Source: JBOHER01 sp050701115
GTDB lineage: Bacteria > Actinomycetota > Actinomycetes > Mycobacteriales > Pseudonocardiaceae
DNA: 5,682 nucleotides
Assembly (NCBI GenBank): GCA_050701115.1
Contig: JBOHER010000047.1
Coordinates: 1-5,682, forward strand
Reading direction: 5' to 3'
Part shown: one piece after another, positions 5,553 to 5,682 of the stretch
Layout of the letters: each line of letters begins with the position of its first letter
Position numbering within the stretch: the stretch's first letter is position 1
Position numbers and translations under genes: made by a program
Notes under the pieces: model-generated
The model's input: only the letters and a program-made list of their open reading frames with translations
The model's database searches: none
Told to the model about the DNA's origin: nothing

Positions 5553-5682
5553 GTGATCTGCGCTGACAAACAGGACCTCGAGGCGCTGGTCCGGCGTGCG
5601 CAGGCCGAGCAGGGCCGGATCGCCGCGGAGATGCACTCCCGCGGGATGATGGCCACCTTCGGCTACGCCGGCCTGGACAAGC
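5553..5682 (+). CDS. 5' end of an unidentified gene, cut by the window edge
   Basis: An open plus-strand frame runs off the window. From about 5574 its codons almost all end in G or C, as in the neighbouring real genes, and it encodes DLEALVRRAQAEQGRIAAEM (5574-5633) followed by a segment ending GYAGLDK. The first part looks like an amphipathic helix. I do not recognise the family. The start is uncertain: GTG at 5553 is given here, but the frame is open back to 5505 and an ATG at 5529 lies inside the palindrome. Neither has a visible ribosome binding site. The codons before about 5571 (TCA, CGA, TTT, AAA) look less like coding sequence, which favours a start no earlier than 5553. A remnant of a truncated gene is also possible. 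Confidence 0.45.
   Translation, partial: MICADKQDLEALVRRAQAEQGRIAAEMHSRGMMATFGYAGLDK

Overview
The window looks like part of an organosulfonate-degradation locus from a high-GC bacterium. The genes are tightly packed and GC-rich, with mostly G or C at third codon positions and regular use of the arginine codon AGG. This fits an actinomycete best, but a high-GC proteobacterium cannot be excluded from the sequence alone.

Layout. A strong hairpin (1-39) lies just past the stop of a minus-strand gene (56-1855). That gene encodes a full-length sulfoacetaldehyde acetyltransferase (Xsc), the thiamine-diphosphate enzyme that releases sulfite from sulfoacetaldehyde and makes acetyl phosphate. A 186-bp divergent intergenic region (1856-2041) is AT-richer than its surroundings. 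It holds a good xsc promoter and a cluster of direct and inverted repeats that look like operators. To its right, on the plus strand, lies a compact set of three genes: an IclR-family regulator (2042-2839), a CobS-type AAA+ ATPase (2836-3792, ATGA overlap with iclR) and a CobT-type VWA/MIDAS protein (3802-5508, ribosome binding site overlapping the previous stop). The tail (5509-5682) has an almost perfect 22-bp palindrome and the 5' end of a further, unidentified plus-strand reading frame.

How the parts may work together. The IclR protein is the obvious candidate to sense a sulfonate or sulfoacetaldehyde-derived signal and to control both xsc and its own operon through the shared repeats. 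The unexpected part is the CobS/CobT pair. These are normally the ATPase and VWA subunits of aerobic cobaltochelatase, which work with the large subunit CobN on a corrin ring. Here they are co-transcribed with a regulator facing xsc, and no CobN or other cobalamin gene is visible. The pair may be a displaced cobaltochelatase module. It may instead be a repurposed AAA+/VWA machine, by analogy with CbbQ/CbbO and NorQ/NorD, that matures a metal enzyme or activates a partner in sulfonate metabolism. That link is inference from gene order and is the most interesting lead in the window.
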